Origin: Actinacidiphila acidipaludis
GTDB lineage: Bacteria > Actinomycetota > Actinomycetes > Streptomycetales > Streptomycetaceae
DNA length: 64,000 nt
Assembly (NCBI RefSeq): GCF_019890725.1
Contig: NZ_JAINZZ010000024.1
Span: 1-64,000 of the forward strand
Reading direction: 5' to 3'
Part shown: positions 10,001 to 17,025 of the stretch, in pieces
How positions within the stretch are numbered: the stretch's first letter is position 1
Layout of the letters: every line of letters begins with the position of its first letter
Position numbers and translations under genes: made by a program
The notes under the pieces: generated by a model
Told to the model about the DNA's origin: nothing
Seen by the model: the letters and a program-made list of their open reading frames with translations, nothing else
Database searches by the model: none

Positions 10001-11069
10001 CGAGGCGCCGCACGACCTCCTTGACGAGACGCTGCGGGGCATCCGCCCGCTGGACGCCAAGGCGCTCGGCGAGGCGTGGGAGCGGCAGAAGCGGATGACC
10101 AAGCCGGCCGGTGCGCTGGGCATGCTGGAGATCATCTCCGCGCAGCTCAGCGGGCTGTCCCGGCAGTGCCCGCCGCCGATCCCCGAGCCCGCGGCGGTGG
10201 CGATCTTCGCCGGCGACCACGGGGTGCACGCCCAGGGCGTCACGGCGTGGCCGCAGGAGGTCACCGGCCAGATGGTCGCCAACTTCCTCGGCGGCGGCGC
10301 GGTGTGCAACGCGTTCGCGAACCAGGTGGGCGCGGAGGTGTGCGTCATCGACGTCGGTGTCGCTTCCGAACTCCCCAGTACCCCGGGCCTGTTGCCGCGC
10401 AAGGTGCGGCCCGGGACGGCGGACTTCACCACCGGTCCGGCGATGACCCGGGACGAGGCGCTGCGCGCGATCGAGGTCGGCATCGAGACCGCCCGCGACC
10501 TGGTGGCGGCCGGCAACAAGGCGCTGCTCACCGGTGAGATGGGCATCGCCAACACCACGACGTCGGCGGCGCTGATCGCCGTCTTCACCGGGGTGGACCC
10601 GGCGGAGGTCACCGGGCGCGGCACCGGCATCAACGACGAGATGCACGCCCGCAAGGTCGAGGTGGTCCGGCGCGCGCTGGAACTCCACCAGCCGGACCCG
10701 GGCGACCCGATCGCCGTCCTCACCGCCGTCGGCGGGCTCGAACACGCGGCGATGGTGGGTCTGTTGCTCGGGGCGGCGGCGCTGCGGACGCCGGTCATCC
10801 TGGACGGGGTCAGCGCGGGCGCGGCGGCGCTGGTCGCCCGGGCGATCGCACCGGAGGTGCTGGCGGCGTGCATCGCCGGGCACCGCAGTGCCGAGCCCGG
10901 CCACATGGCGGCCCTCACCACCCTCGGACTGCGGCCCCTGGTCGACCTCGACCTCCGCCTCGGCGAGGGCACCGGGGCGCTGCTGGCCCTCCCGCTCGTC
11001 CAGAGCGCGGCACGCGTGATGCACGAGGTGGCCACCTTCGACGCGGCCGGCGTCACCGAAAAGTCCTGA
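7071..11069 (+). CDS. cobT: Disordered region + BluB (DMB synthase) + CobT (DMB phosphoribosyltransferase) fusion
   Basis: A 1332-residue protein combining two steps of cobalamin lower-ligand assembly. Residues about 1-760 are low-complexity, dominated by Ala, Pro, Glu and Val (for example AEPAAEVPATAVPVTEVPV), surely disordered. Residues about 761-993 are a nitroreductase-fold BluB-like domain (RERRDIRNGF, HTAPSVGHSQPWDFV, SSALAVENLWLAARAEGLGVGWV), which makes 5,6-dimethylbenzimidazole from FMNH2. Residues about 994-1332 are CobT: KPAGALGMLE, AGDHGVHAQGVTAWPQEVT, GIANTTTSAAL, and LGEGTGA with the presumed catalytic Glu at about 1299. ATG 7071 is chosen from its ribosome site and because the frame before it is not conserved in character. 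The fusion would channel the ligand between active sites. Confidence 0.93.
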   Translation: MTDTGQIPGEGLPENGVGDAALPPHTGLPGNGVPQQAGWGTDPLAGQEAPGTGYTYLDQQPGAGSGLDDEDDALLMPGSVGAWSDPQPVPAQPQPHLQQPPQGYAQPQVVNVISVEVPTEVPVEAPVLQMPPTTPRRPLHMGPPVTDTPSGGVSVRSLSDRGPAVATAGPPTAGPEYLDVPRDEAIPAQQTGEPTAAGWPQAGGASRVSLIPHADSVIPAQASAPSVSEGAGIPSPTPPSAPTASVDGPQFARPEQVPAAEPAPAAESVPVGGAEVPPAPVAAAAPAAPSVNTPAEASGSAPSGPVAFLPGDGPVAAAVPVQGLPGVVGLPVAPAVPAASGPADAAPGAHAAADAVPAPTAAPAGAPATAPAEPAGVAAATADAPQSASGGTDAADAAGSPAAEGVAVPAQDGPALHVGPEAPVATGESTPVPAQAVAAAEAPAEPEAPAADAVAEQGPAPVGAPETVVAVAAPEGEAPARQAPAPEAEVVPGAEPGVTEEPAAAAPVVTPAEPNSAAAHGGSEEAVQEKPSTAAGTGRRRAPAAREEEPPAPPAEEAAPPAAAAAGVPQTPAAEAGPEGPESAATAENAAVAAEVPAAPARGRRARRAAAPAAAPPAVEPHAAEQVTEAGEPVMTGAAEPAAAEAPVVEPPVVEVPAVEAPDADAAAEEAPTADGTASGEPVAEVAAADEPAVEAPAEAEPAAEVPATAVPVTEVPVTEAPAVEEPVAAEPAAEPSAPEPAAPEVAAVAAAEPQPAAEPYDPAVRDAVHRVIRERRDIRNGFRSDPIPHEVLLRVLEAAHTAPSVGHSQPWDFVVIRSEKTRERMHQLAMAQREAYAKSLPKARARQFRELKIEAILDTPVNIVVTADPTRGGRHTLGRHTQPQMAPYSSALAVENLWLAARAEGLGVGWVSFFDERQMVEELGLPEHLEVVAYLCVGYVDEFPEEPELMQAGWSQRRPLSWVVHEEEYGNRALPGEAPHDLLDETLRGIRPLDAKALGEAWERQKRMTKPAGALGMLEIISAQLSGLSRQCPPPIPEPAAVAIFAGDHGVHAQGVTAWPQEVTGQMVANFLGGGAVCNAFANQVGAEVCVIDVGVASELPSTPGLLPRKVRPGTADFTTGPAMTRDEALRAIEVGIETARDLVAAGNKALLTGEMGIANTTTSAALIAVFTGVDPAEVTGRGTGINDEMHARKVEVVRRALELHQPDPGDPIAVLTAVGGLEHAAMVGLLLGAAALRTPVILDGVSAGAAALVARAIAPEVLAACIAGHRSAEPGHMAALTTLGLRPLVDLDLRLGEGTGALLALPLVQSAARVMHEVATFDAAGVTEKS

Positions 11070-11117
11070 CGCCTCTCGCCCCGAGTTACGCCCCCAAGGG
11101 TCCCCAGCTACGCCGAA

Positions 11118-11880
11118 CCATGCGCCGGGCACGCACCGCAAAGGGGCATGCGTGCCCCGCAGAGGGGCTCGGCCACGGCGAACTGTGCGACGGGCATGCA
11201 CCGCAAGGGGGCGGTGCGTGCCCCGTAGGGGCGCGGGGAACTGCGCGATCGGCCACGGCGAACCGTGCGACGGGCACGCACCGCAAGGTGCAGCTCGGGC
11301 CCCGAAGGGCTCGGCCACGGCGAACCGTGCGACGGGCATGCACCGCAAGGGGGCGGTGCGTGCCCCGTAGGGCGCAGGGAACTGCGCGATCGGCCACGGC
11401 GAACCGTGCGACGGGTACGCACCGCAAGGTGCAGTTCGGGCCCCGAAGGGCTCGGCCACGACGAACCGTGCGGCGGACACGCACCGCAAGGGGGCGGTGC
11501 GTGCCCCGTAGGGCGCGGGGAACTGCGCGATCGGCCACGGCGAACCGTGCGACGGGTACGCACCGCGCAGTGCGTGCCCCGTAGGGGCGCGGGGAACTGC
11601 GCGATCAGCCACGGCGAACCGTGCGACGGCGACGCACCGCAAAGGGGCATGCGTGCCCCGCAGAGGGGCTCGGCCACGGCATACCGTGCGACGGCGACGC
11701 ACCGCAAGGGGCGGTGCGTGCCCCGTAGGGGCGCGGGGAACTGCGCGATCAGCCACGGTGAACCGTGCGACGGGCACGCACCGCGCAGTGCGTGCCCCGT
11801 AGGGGCGCGGGGAACTGCGCGATCAGCCACGGCGAACCGTGCGACGGGCATGCACCGCAAGGGGCAGCTCGGGCCGTGTG
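11118..11880 (+). repeat. Tandem array of about 11 GC-rich palindromic repeat units (62-80 bp)
   Basis: The core GGCCACGGCGAACCGTGCGA recurs, with small changes, at 11171, 11251, 11313, 11392, 11454, 11533, 11607, 11672, 11751 and 11825, and a degenerate copy stands near 11110. Spacings are 80, 62, 79, 62, 79, 74, 65, 79 and 74. Long units also contain GCCCCGTAGGGGCGCGGGG then AACTGCGCGATC; short units instead carry CAGCTCGGGCCCCGAAGGGC or similar. The first half of the array alternates long and short. Units contain small dyads such as CCCCGTAGGGG and CACCGCAAGGGGGCGGTG. No real gene is present, although the repeat leaves long open frames. Confidence 0.9.
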
Positions 11881-12026
11881 AGGCCCCGGCCGCCCAGGCC
11901 GAACGGGCGCTCGGGCCCGTGGCCCGAGAGGGGGCTGCCCGGCGGGGGCGGACCGCGGGGGAGGCGGGCCCACGAGAGTGGGACTGACGCCCTAGGGTGG
12001 GACGACACGACCTATGGAGGACAACC
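11881..12026. promoter_or_regulatory. Upstream region of cysG with a strong ribosome site
   Basis: After the last repeat come about 120 bases of GC-rich sequence and then GGAGG at 12016-12020, six bases before the GTG at 12027. The promoter of cysG must lie here or inside the repeat array; I cannot place -10 and -35 boxes with confidence. Confidence 0.4.
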
Positions 12027-13244
12027 GTGCTGGAAGACGCCCCGGCGTACCCCGTCGGCCTGCGGCTGCAGGGCCGCCGCGTGGTCGTGATCGGCGGCGG
12101 CCAGGTCGCCCAGCGGCGCCTGCCCGCCCTCGTCTCCGCCGGCGCGGACCTCGTCCTCGTCTCACCGAGCGCCACCCCCTCCGTCGAGGCCATGGCCACC
12201 GCCGGTGAACTCCGCTGGGAGCGGCGGGCCTACCGGGACGGCGACCTGCACGGCGCCTGGTACGCGCTGATCGCCACCACCGACCCGGCCGCGAACGCCG
12301 CCGCCTCCGCCGAGGCCGAGGCCCGCCGCGTGTGGTGCGTCCGCAGCGACGACGCCGGGGCGGCCACCGCCTGGACCCCGGCCACCGGCCGTACCGAGGG
12401 CGTGACCGTGGCGGTGCTGACCGGCCGCGACCCCCGCCGCTCGGCCGCCGTGCGGGACGCGGTGGTCGCGGGGTTGCGCGACGGCAGCCTCGTCGCCCCG
12501 CAGCACCGCGCGCGCACCGCGGGCGTCGCCCTGGTCGGCGGCGGTCCAGGCGACCCCGACCTGATCACCGTCCGCGGCCGCCGCCTGCTCGCCGAGGCCG
12601 ACGTGGTGATCGCCGACCGGCTCGGTCCGCGGGACCTGCTGGACGAACTGCCGCCGCACGTCGAGGTGATCGACGCGGCGAAGATCCCGTACGGCCGGGC
12701 GATGGCGCAGGAGGCGATCAACGCGGCGCTCATCGAGCACGCGAAGGCCGGCAAGGCCGTCGTGCGGCTCAAGGGCGGCGACCCCTACGTGTTCGGACGG
12801 GGCATGGAGGAGGCCGAGGCGCTCGCCGCGGAGGGCATCCCCGTGACCGTGGTGCCCGGCATCTCCAGTTCGATCAGCGTCCCCGGCGCGGCCGGGATCC
12901 CGGTCACGCACCGCGGCGTCGCGCACGAGTTCACCGTCGTCAGCGGGCACGTCGCGCCCGACGACCCGCGCTCGCTGGTCGACTGGGCCGCGCTGGCGCG
13001 GCTGCGCGGCACCCTGGTGCTGCTGATGGCCGTCGAGCGGATCGGCGCGATCGCGGACACCCTCGTCGCCGAGGGGCGGGCCGCCGACACCCCGGTCGCG
13101 GTGATCCAGGAGGGCACCACCGCGGCCCAGCGCCGGGTGGACGCCACCCTGGCCACGATCGCCCGCACGGTCGCCGACCAGGACATCCGTCCGCCGGCCG
13201 TCGTCGTCGTGGGCGACGTCGTGAACGTCGGCACCCGGGGCTGA
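12027..13244 (+). CDS. cysG: Siroheme synthase CysG: precorrin-2 dehydrogenase/ferrochelatase + uroporphyrinogen-III C-methyltransferase
   Basis: Multifunctional enzyme making precorrin-2 from uroporphyrinogen III and, by the N-terminal part, sirohydrochlorin/siroheme; 405 residues. Residues about 1-150 form the NAD-binding half (VVVIGGGQVAQRRLPALVSAGADL). Residues about 165-405 form the SUMT half: GVALVGGGPGDPDLITVRG, KGGDPYVFGRG, VVPGISSSISVPGAAGIPVTHR, and a C-terminal VVVGDVV. GTG 12027 is fixed by GGAGG six bases upstream. It provides the branch point to siroheme (sulfite and nitrite reductase) and to cobalamin, in keeping with the cob genes upstream. The linker between the halves is short, so the middle CysG dimerisation element looks reduced. 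Confidence 0.94.
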   Translation: MLEDAPAYPVGLRLQGRRVVVIGGGQVAQRRLPALVSAGADLVLVSPSATPSVEAMATAGELRWERRAYRDGDLHGAWYALIATTDPAANAAASAEAEARRVWCVRSDDAGAATAWTPATGRTEGVTVAVLTGRDPRRSAAVRDAVVAGLRDGSLVAPQHRARTAGVALVGGGPGDPDLITVRGRRLLAEADVVIADRLGPRDLLDELPPHVEVIDAAKIPYGRAMAQEAINAALIEHAKAGKAVVRLKGGDPYVFGRGMEEAEALAAEGIPVTVVPGISSSISVPGAAGIPVTHRGVAHEFTVVSGHVAPDDPRSLVDWAALARLRGTLVLLMAVERIGAIADTLVAEGRAADTPVAVIQEGTTAAQRRVDATLATIARTVADQDIRPPAVVVVGDVVNVGTRG

Positions 13245-13250
13245 CCCGCG

Positions 13251-14081
13251 ATGGCCGAACCCGTCACCGTCGACGACCCCGCGGACCCCCGGCTCGCCGA
13301 CTACACCTCCCTCACCGACGTCGAGCTGCGGCGACGCCGGGAGCCCGCCGAGGGCCTGTTCATCGCGGAGGGCGAGAAGGTCATCCGGCGTGCCCTGGCC
13401 GCCGGTTACCGCATGCGGTCCCTGCTGCTGTCCGAGAAGTGGACCGAGGCGCTGGGTGACGTGATCGCCGCGACCGACGCGCCCGTGCACCTGGTGGAGC
13501 CCGCGGTCGCCGAACAGGTCACCGGCTACCACGTGCACCGCGGCGCGCTCGCCTCGATGGAGCGGCGGCCCCTGCCCGCGCCGGCCGAACTCCTCGCCGG
13601 CGCACGGCGGGTGGCGGTCATGGAGGCGGTCAACGACCACACCAACATCGGTGCGATCTTCCGCAGCGCCGCCGCCCTCGGCATGGACGCCGTGCTGCTC
13701 TCCCCGGACTGCGCCGACCCGCTGTACCGGCGTTCGGTCAAGGTCTCGATGGGCGCGGTGTTCTCGGTGCCGTACGCCCGGCTGGAGCGGTGGCCGCACG
13801 ACCTGGACGGCGTGGTGCGCGCGGCCGGGTTCCACGTCCTGGCGCTGACCCCGGCCGAGGACGCCGTGGACCTCACCGCTCTCACCCCGCCCGACCGGCT
13901 CGCTCTGCTGCTCGGGGCGGAGGGCCCGGGGCTGACCCAGCGCGCCCAGCGGGCGGCGGACACCCGGGTGCGCATCCCGATGTCGCACGACGTCGACTCG
14001 CTGAACGTGGGCGCCGCCGCGGCGGTCGCCTTCTACGCGGTCTCCCACCCGGTCAGCGGACGGGCTCCGATCCCGGAGTGA
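13251..14081 (+). CDS. TrmH/SpoU-family RNA 2'-O-methyltransferase
   Basis: SPOUT-class RNA methyltransferase, 276 residues, transferring methyl from SAM to a ribose in tRNA or rRNA. The N-terminal about 110 residues form a substrate-binding domain (GLFIAEGEKVIRRALAAG). The SPOUT domain has the three usual motifs: motif 1 NDHTNIGAIFRSAAALG, motif 2 LALLLGAEGPGL and motif 3 IPMSHDVDSLNVGAAAAVAF, forming the trefoil knot. It starts 6 bases after cysG and is probably co-transcribed. Its last 29 bases overlap the 3' end of the response regulator gene on the other strand. The RNA target is unknown. Confidence 0.92.
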   Translation: MAEPVTVDDPADPRLADYTSLTDVELRRRREPAEGLFIAEGEKVIRRALAAGYRMRSLLLSEKWTEALGDVIAATDAPVHLVEPAVAEQVTGYHVHRGALASMERRPLPAPAELLAGARRVAVMEAVNDHTNIGAIFRSAAALGMDAVLLSPDCADPLYRRSVKVSMGAVFSVPYARLERWPHDLDGVVRAAGFHVLALTPAEDAVDLTALTPPDRLALLLGAEGPGLTQRAQRAADTRVRIPMSHDVDSLNVGAAAAVAFYAVSHPVSGRAPIPE

Positions 14082-14802
14082 CCAGGCCCGTCTCGTAGGC
14101 CACCACGACCGCCTGGGCGCGGTCGCGCAGCCGCAACTTGTTCAGGATGCGGGCGACATGGGTCTTCACGGTGGCCTCGCTGAGCTGGAACCGGCCGGCG
14201 AGTTCGGCGTTGTTCAGGCCGGTGGCCAGGAGTTGCAGCACCTCCAGTTCGCGCGGGGTGAGCGCGGCCAGGTCGCGGTGCAGGGTGGTGGCGCCGGCGT
14301 CGCGGACGGCGAACCGCTCCACCAGCCGCCGGGTGATCGCCGGCGCCAGCAGGGCGTCGCCGGCCCGCACCATGCGCACCGCGGCCACCAGGTACTCCGG
14401 CGTGACGTCCTTGAGCAGGAAGCCGCTCGCGCCGGCCGCCAGCGCCGCGTACACGTACTGGTCCAGATCGAAGGTGGTGAGGATGACGACGCGCGGCTCG
14501 CCCGGAGCGCCGGCCAGGATCCGCCGGGTGGCCTCCAGGCCGTCGAGTCCCGGCATCCGGATGTCCATCAGCACCACGTCGGGCCGGCAGCGGCGGACCG
14601 CCTCCACGGCCTGTTCGCCGTCGGCGGCCTCGGCCACCACCTCGATGCCGTCGGCCGCCAGGATCATCCGGAACCCGGTCCGCACCAGCGCCTGGTCGTC
14701 CGCGATCACCACACGGAGCCCCGCTGTGTCCTCCGGCGCGTCCCCCGGCACGTTGATCGGAACGTTCCCCGGCACGTCGAGCGGCCTGTCCTTCGCGTTC
14801 AC
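14053..14802 (-). CDS. Two-component response regulator, NarL/LuxR family
   Basis: DNA-binding response regulator, 249 residues. The receiver domain, about residues 29-148, has the acidic pair VVIADDQ, the phospho-acceptor Asp80 in VVLMDIRMPG, the switch Thr in VVILTTFD, and Lys in FLLKDV. The C-terminal LuxR helix-turn-helix, about 183-245, reads LTPRELEVLQLLATGLNNAELA and SEATVKTHVARILNKL. Ahead of the receiver is a 28-residue extension (DRPLDVPGNVPINVPGD) not normal for the family, so an internal start is possible. The GTG overlaps the kinase stop (GTGA), giving 1:1 coupling. It probably controls the divergent ABC exporter. Confidence 0.92.
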   Translation of the reverse strand: MNAKDRPLDVPGNVPINVPGDAPEDTAGLRVVIADDQALVRTGFRMILAADGIEVVAEAADGEQAVEAVRRCRPDVVLMDIRMPGLDGLEATRRILAGAPGEPRVVILTTFDLDQYVYAALAAGASGFLLKDVTPEYLVAAVRMVRAGDALLAPAITRRLVERFAVRDAGATTLHRDLAALTPRELEVLQLLATGLNNAELAGRFQLSEATVKTHVARILNKLRLRDRAQAVVVAYETGLVTPGSEPVR

Positions 14803-16124
14803 ACGCCCCCCACCGGGATCACGGCCCGGACCCGGTAGCCGCCGCTGATCCTGCGGCCCGCCTCGAGGGTCCCACCATAGACGGCCAGGCGTTCCCGCAG
14901 CCCGATCAGGCCGCGGGCGTTGCCGGTGGCCGCGGCCGGCGAACTCGCGCCGCCGGTGTCGGCCACCTCGATCCGCAGTTCCTCGGGCGAATGCCGCACG
15001 GTGATCGTCACGGACGCGCCCACCGCGTGCTTGACGGTGTTGGTGAGCGCCTCCTGCACCACCCGGTACGCCGCCAGGTCGACGCCCGGCGGCAGCACGC
15101 CCGGGGTTCCCGACACCACCAGGTCGACCGGCACGCCGGTCTCGCGGATCCGCCCGGCCAGCACCTCCAATTGGTCCAGGCCCGGCTGCGGGGCCAGGTC
15201 CACCTCGTCCGTCATGGTCAACAGGCCCATCACGTGCCGGAGTTCGGACAGTGCCGCGCGCCCGCCCGCCTCCACCGCGAGCAGCGCCTCCCGCGCCTGC
15301 TCCGGCGAGCCGTCCATGACCTTGCGGGCCGCGCCCGCCTGGACGGTCATCATGCTGACGTTGTGGGTGACCACGTCGTGCAACTCCCGTGCGATCCGCG
15401 CCCGTTCCTCCTCCACCGCCCGCCGTGTCGCGGCTCGCTGCTCGGTCTCCAGCGCCGCGAACCGCTGCCGCCAGGTGTGCAGGGTGTTCGCGGCCAGACC
15501 CAGCGGGATCAGCATCAGGAACGGCACGAAGCCGGGGGTGAAGTCCGGGACCGTCCGCTTGTAGAAGCCCAGCACGACCACGGTGGCGGCGCCCAGGCAC
15601 CACGTCAGGGCCCGCCGGTTGCGGCTGTACATCGCCGCGCTGTAGGCGGCGATCAGACAGGACCCGAAGGTGAAGAACGCCGTGTCGTTGATCTGCGTCC
15701 CCGGCACCTCACCCAGGTGGTAGGCGAGGGTCGCGCCCACCACCAGGCACAGCGCGGTCAGCGGCAGCCGCCGCCGCACCACCAGCGGCGCGGCCGTCAG
15801 GGCCGCCAGCACCAGCAGCCACCACGGGGGCGAGATCGCGTGGGCGTCGAAGAGCGGGCCGGCGGCGACCGGGACGTGCCGCGGTGGTGGCACCGCCGGG
15901 GGACGGGGCGGCAGGGGTACCCCCGCACCCGGCCTGAACGGCGGCACGAACCCCACCAGTGCCTCGCCCTTGCCCGCCGCGAACACCGTGCCGGCGGCGA
16001 GGAACACCGCGAGCACCGCGTCCGCGGTCCACGCCCATCGCGTCGGACGCTGCGGCACGCCCACCGGCATGCGCAGCACGTCACGGAACGCGCGTATCCG
16101 CGCGACCACGTCCTCCCTGTTCAC
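14799..16124 (-). CDS. Two-component sensor histidine kinase, NarL/DesK-type (HisKA_3)
   Basis: Membrane sensor kinase, 441 residues from the GTG at 16124 (VNREDVVARIRAF). The N-terminal half has several hydrophobic segments with a Pro-rich loop (about residues 70-105) but no recognised extracellular sensing domain, so the signal is probably perceived within the membrane. The dimerisation/phospho-acceptor segment ARELHDVVTHNVSMMTVQAG, near residue 245-265, contains the His. The ATPase part has the N-box around VVQEALTNTVKHA and the G-box NARGLIGLRERLAVYGG. It is the upstream partner of the response regulator. Kinases of this type beside MacB-like exporters often sense envelope stress or peptides, which is an inference here. 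Confidence 0.92.
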   Translation of the reverse strand: MNREDVVARIRAFRDVLRMPVGVPQRPTRWAWTADAVLAVFLAAGTVFAAGKGEALVGFVPPFRPGAGVPLPPRPPAVPPPRHVPVAAGPLFDAHAISPPWWLLVLAALTAAPLVVRRRLPLTALCLVVGATLAYHLGEVPGTQINDTAFFTFGSCLIAAYSAAMYSRNRRALTWCLGAATVVVLGFYKRTVPDFTPGFVPFLMLIPLGLAANTLHTWRQRFAALETEQRAATRRAVEEERARIARELHDVVTHNVSMMTVQAGAARKVMDGSPEQAREALLAVEAGGRAALSELRHVMGLLTMTDEVDLAPQPGLDQLEVLAGRIRETGVPVDLVVSGTPGVLPPGVDLAAYRVVQEALTNTVKHAVGASVTITVRHSPEELRIEVADTGGASSPAAATGNARGLIGLRERLAVYGGTLEAGRRISGGYRVRAVIPVGGV

Positions 16125-16172
16125 CGCGCCAGTGTGCCAAGGCGACGGGCGCGGCCACATCCCACCGGCGAA

Positions 16173-16219
16173 GGTTCCGCCGGAACCGGCCTACACCGGC
16201 CGCGTACATCCGCGGGATG
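16173..16219. promoter_or_regulatory. Two short dyads between the kinase and ABC exporter genes (candidate operator)
   Basis: GGTTCC-GCC-GGAACC at 16173-16187 and CATCC-GCG-GGATG at 16207-16219 are perfect inverted repeats in the divergent promoter region. NarL-type regulators bind short dyads, and the cognate regulator gene lies nearby, so these are reasonable target sites. There is no direct proof in the sequence. Confidence 0.4.
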
Positions 16220-16335
16220 ACGCCCCGCGCGATCCGCCCGGCACGGTACGGCCGTTCGTCACGCCGGGCGACGCGCCGGCCCCGCCGTGTTCCCTAGCTT
16301 CGGCGTGTACCGAGACGACCGCACAGGAGGACCGC

Positions 16336-17025
16336 GTGACCGCGCCGATCATCGAGATCCGGGACGTGAGCAAGAGATACGACGACGGGCCTCCCGCACT
16401 GGCCGGGCTGTCGCTGACGGTCGCCGCGGGCGAGGCGCTGGCCGTCCTCGGTCCGTCGGGCAGCGGCAAGTCCACGCTGCTCAACATGATCGCCGGGCTC
16501 GACCGGCCGACCGGGGGCGGCGTCACCGTCGCCGGAGTGCGGGTCGACGAGCTGACCGAGACCGCGTCCGCCCGGTTCCGCCGCGAACGGATCGGCATGG
16601 TCTTCCAGTTCTTCAACCTGCTGGACGACCTGACCGTGCTGGACAACGTGCTGCTCCCGGCCCAGCTCCTCGGCACCGGCCGGGCGGCGGCCCGCGACCG
16701 CGCCGTCGAACTGCTCGACAACCTCGGCATCGACCGCCACGCCCGCGCCTACCCCGGGCGGCTGTCGGGCGGCGAGCGCCAGCGCGTCGCAGTCGCCCGC
16801 GCCCTGATGAACCGGCCCGCGCTGCTGCTGGCCGACGAGCCGACCGGCGCCCTGGACACGGCGTCCGGCGCCGAGGTCAGGGAACTGCTGGCCGAACTCA
16901 ACGACGACGGCCAGACGATCCTGCTCGTCACCCACGATCTGGCACTCGCGGAGTCCTGCGCGACCCGCACCATCGAACTCGTCGACGGCCGCCTCGCGCG
17001 CGACGAGCGGGCGGCGACCCGATGA
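16336..17025 (+). CDS. ABC transporter ATP-binding protein (MacB/LolD type)
   Basis: ATPase of an FtsX-type ABC system, 229 residues. Walker A GPSGSGKS is at 38-45, the Q-loop VFQFFNLLDDLT, the signature LSGGERQRVAVARAL near 144, Walker B LLLADEPTGALD near 164, and the H-loop LLVTHDLAL. The string LADEPTGALD is typical of the LolD/MacB/FtsE branch rather than of importers. GTG 16336 follows AGGAGG at 16325-16330. It overlaps the permease start by four bases (ATGA). The system is divergent from a kinase/regulator pair that probably controls it. Confidence 0.94.
   Translation: MTAPIIEIRDVSKRYDDGPPALAGLSLTVAAGEALAVLGPSGSGKSTLLNMIAGLDRPTGGGVTVAGVRVDELTETASARFRRERIGMVFQFFNLLDDLTVLDNVLLPAQLLGTGRAAARDRAVELLDNLGIDRHARAYPGRLSGGERQRVAVARALMNRPALLLADEPTGALDTASGAEVRELLAELNDDGQTILLVTHDLALAESCATRTIELVDGRLARDERAATR

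Noticed and set aside
6945..11777. A 1610-residue open frame on the minus strand
   Set aside because: It is the mirror of the BluB-CobT gene and of the repeat array; the plus-strand frame has real domains, while this one is Gly/Arg/His-rich with no domain.
11118..11880. CRISPR-like appearance of the repeat array
   Set aside because: Units follow one another without unique 30-40 base spacers, differ in length, and no cas genes are near.
14799..15603. Long frame joining the response regulator with upstream sequence
   Set aside because: The extra part is out of frame with the kinase gene; the true regulator start is the GTG that overlaps the kinase stop.
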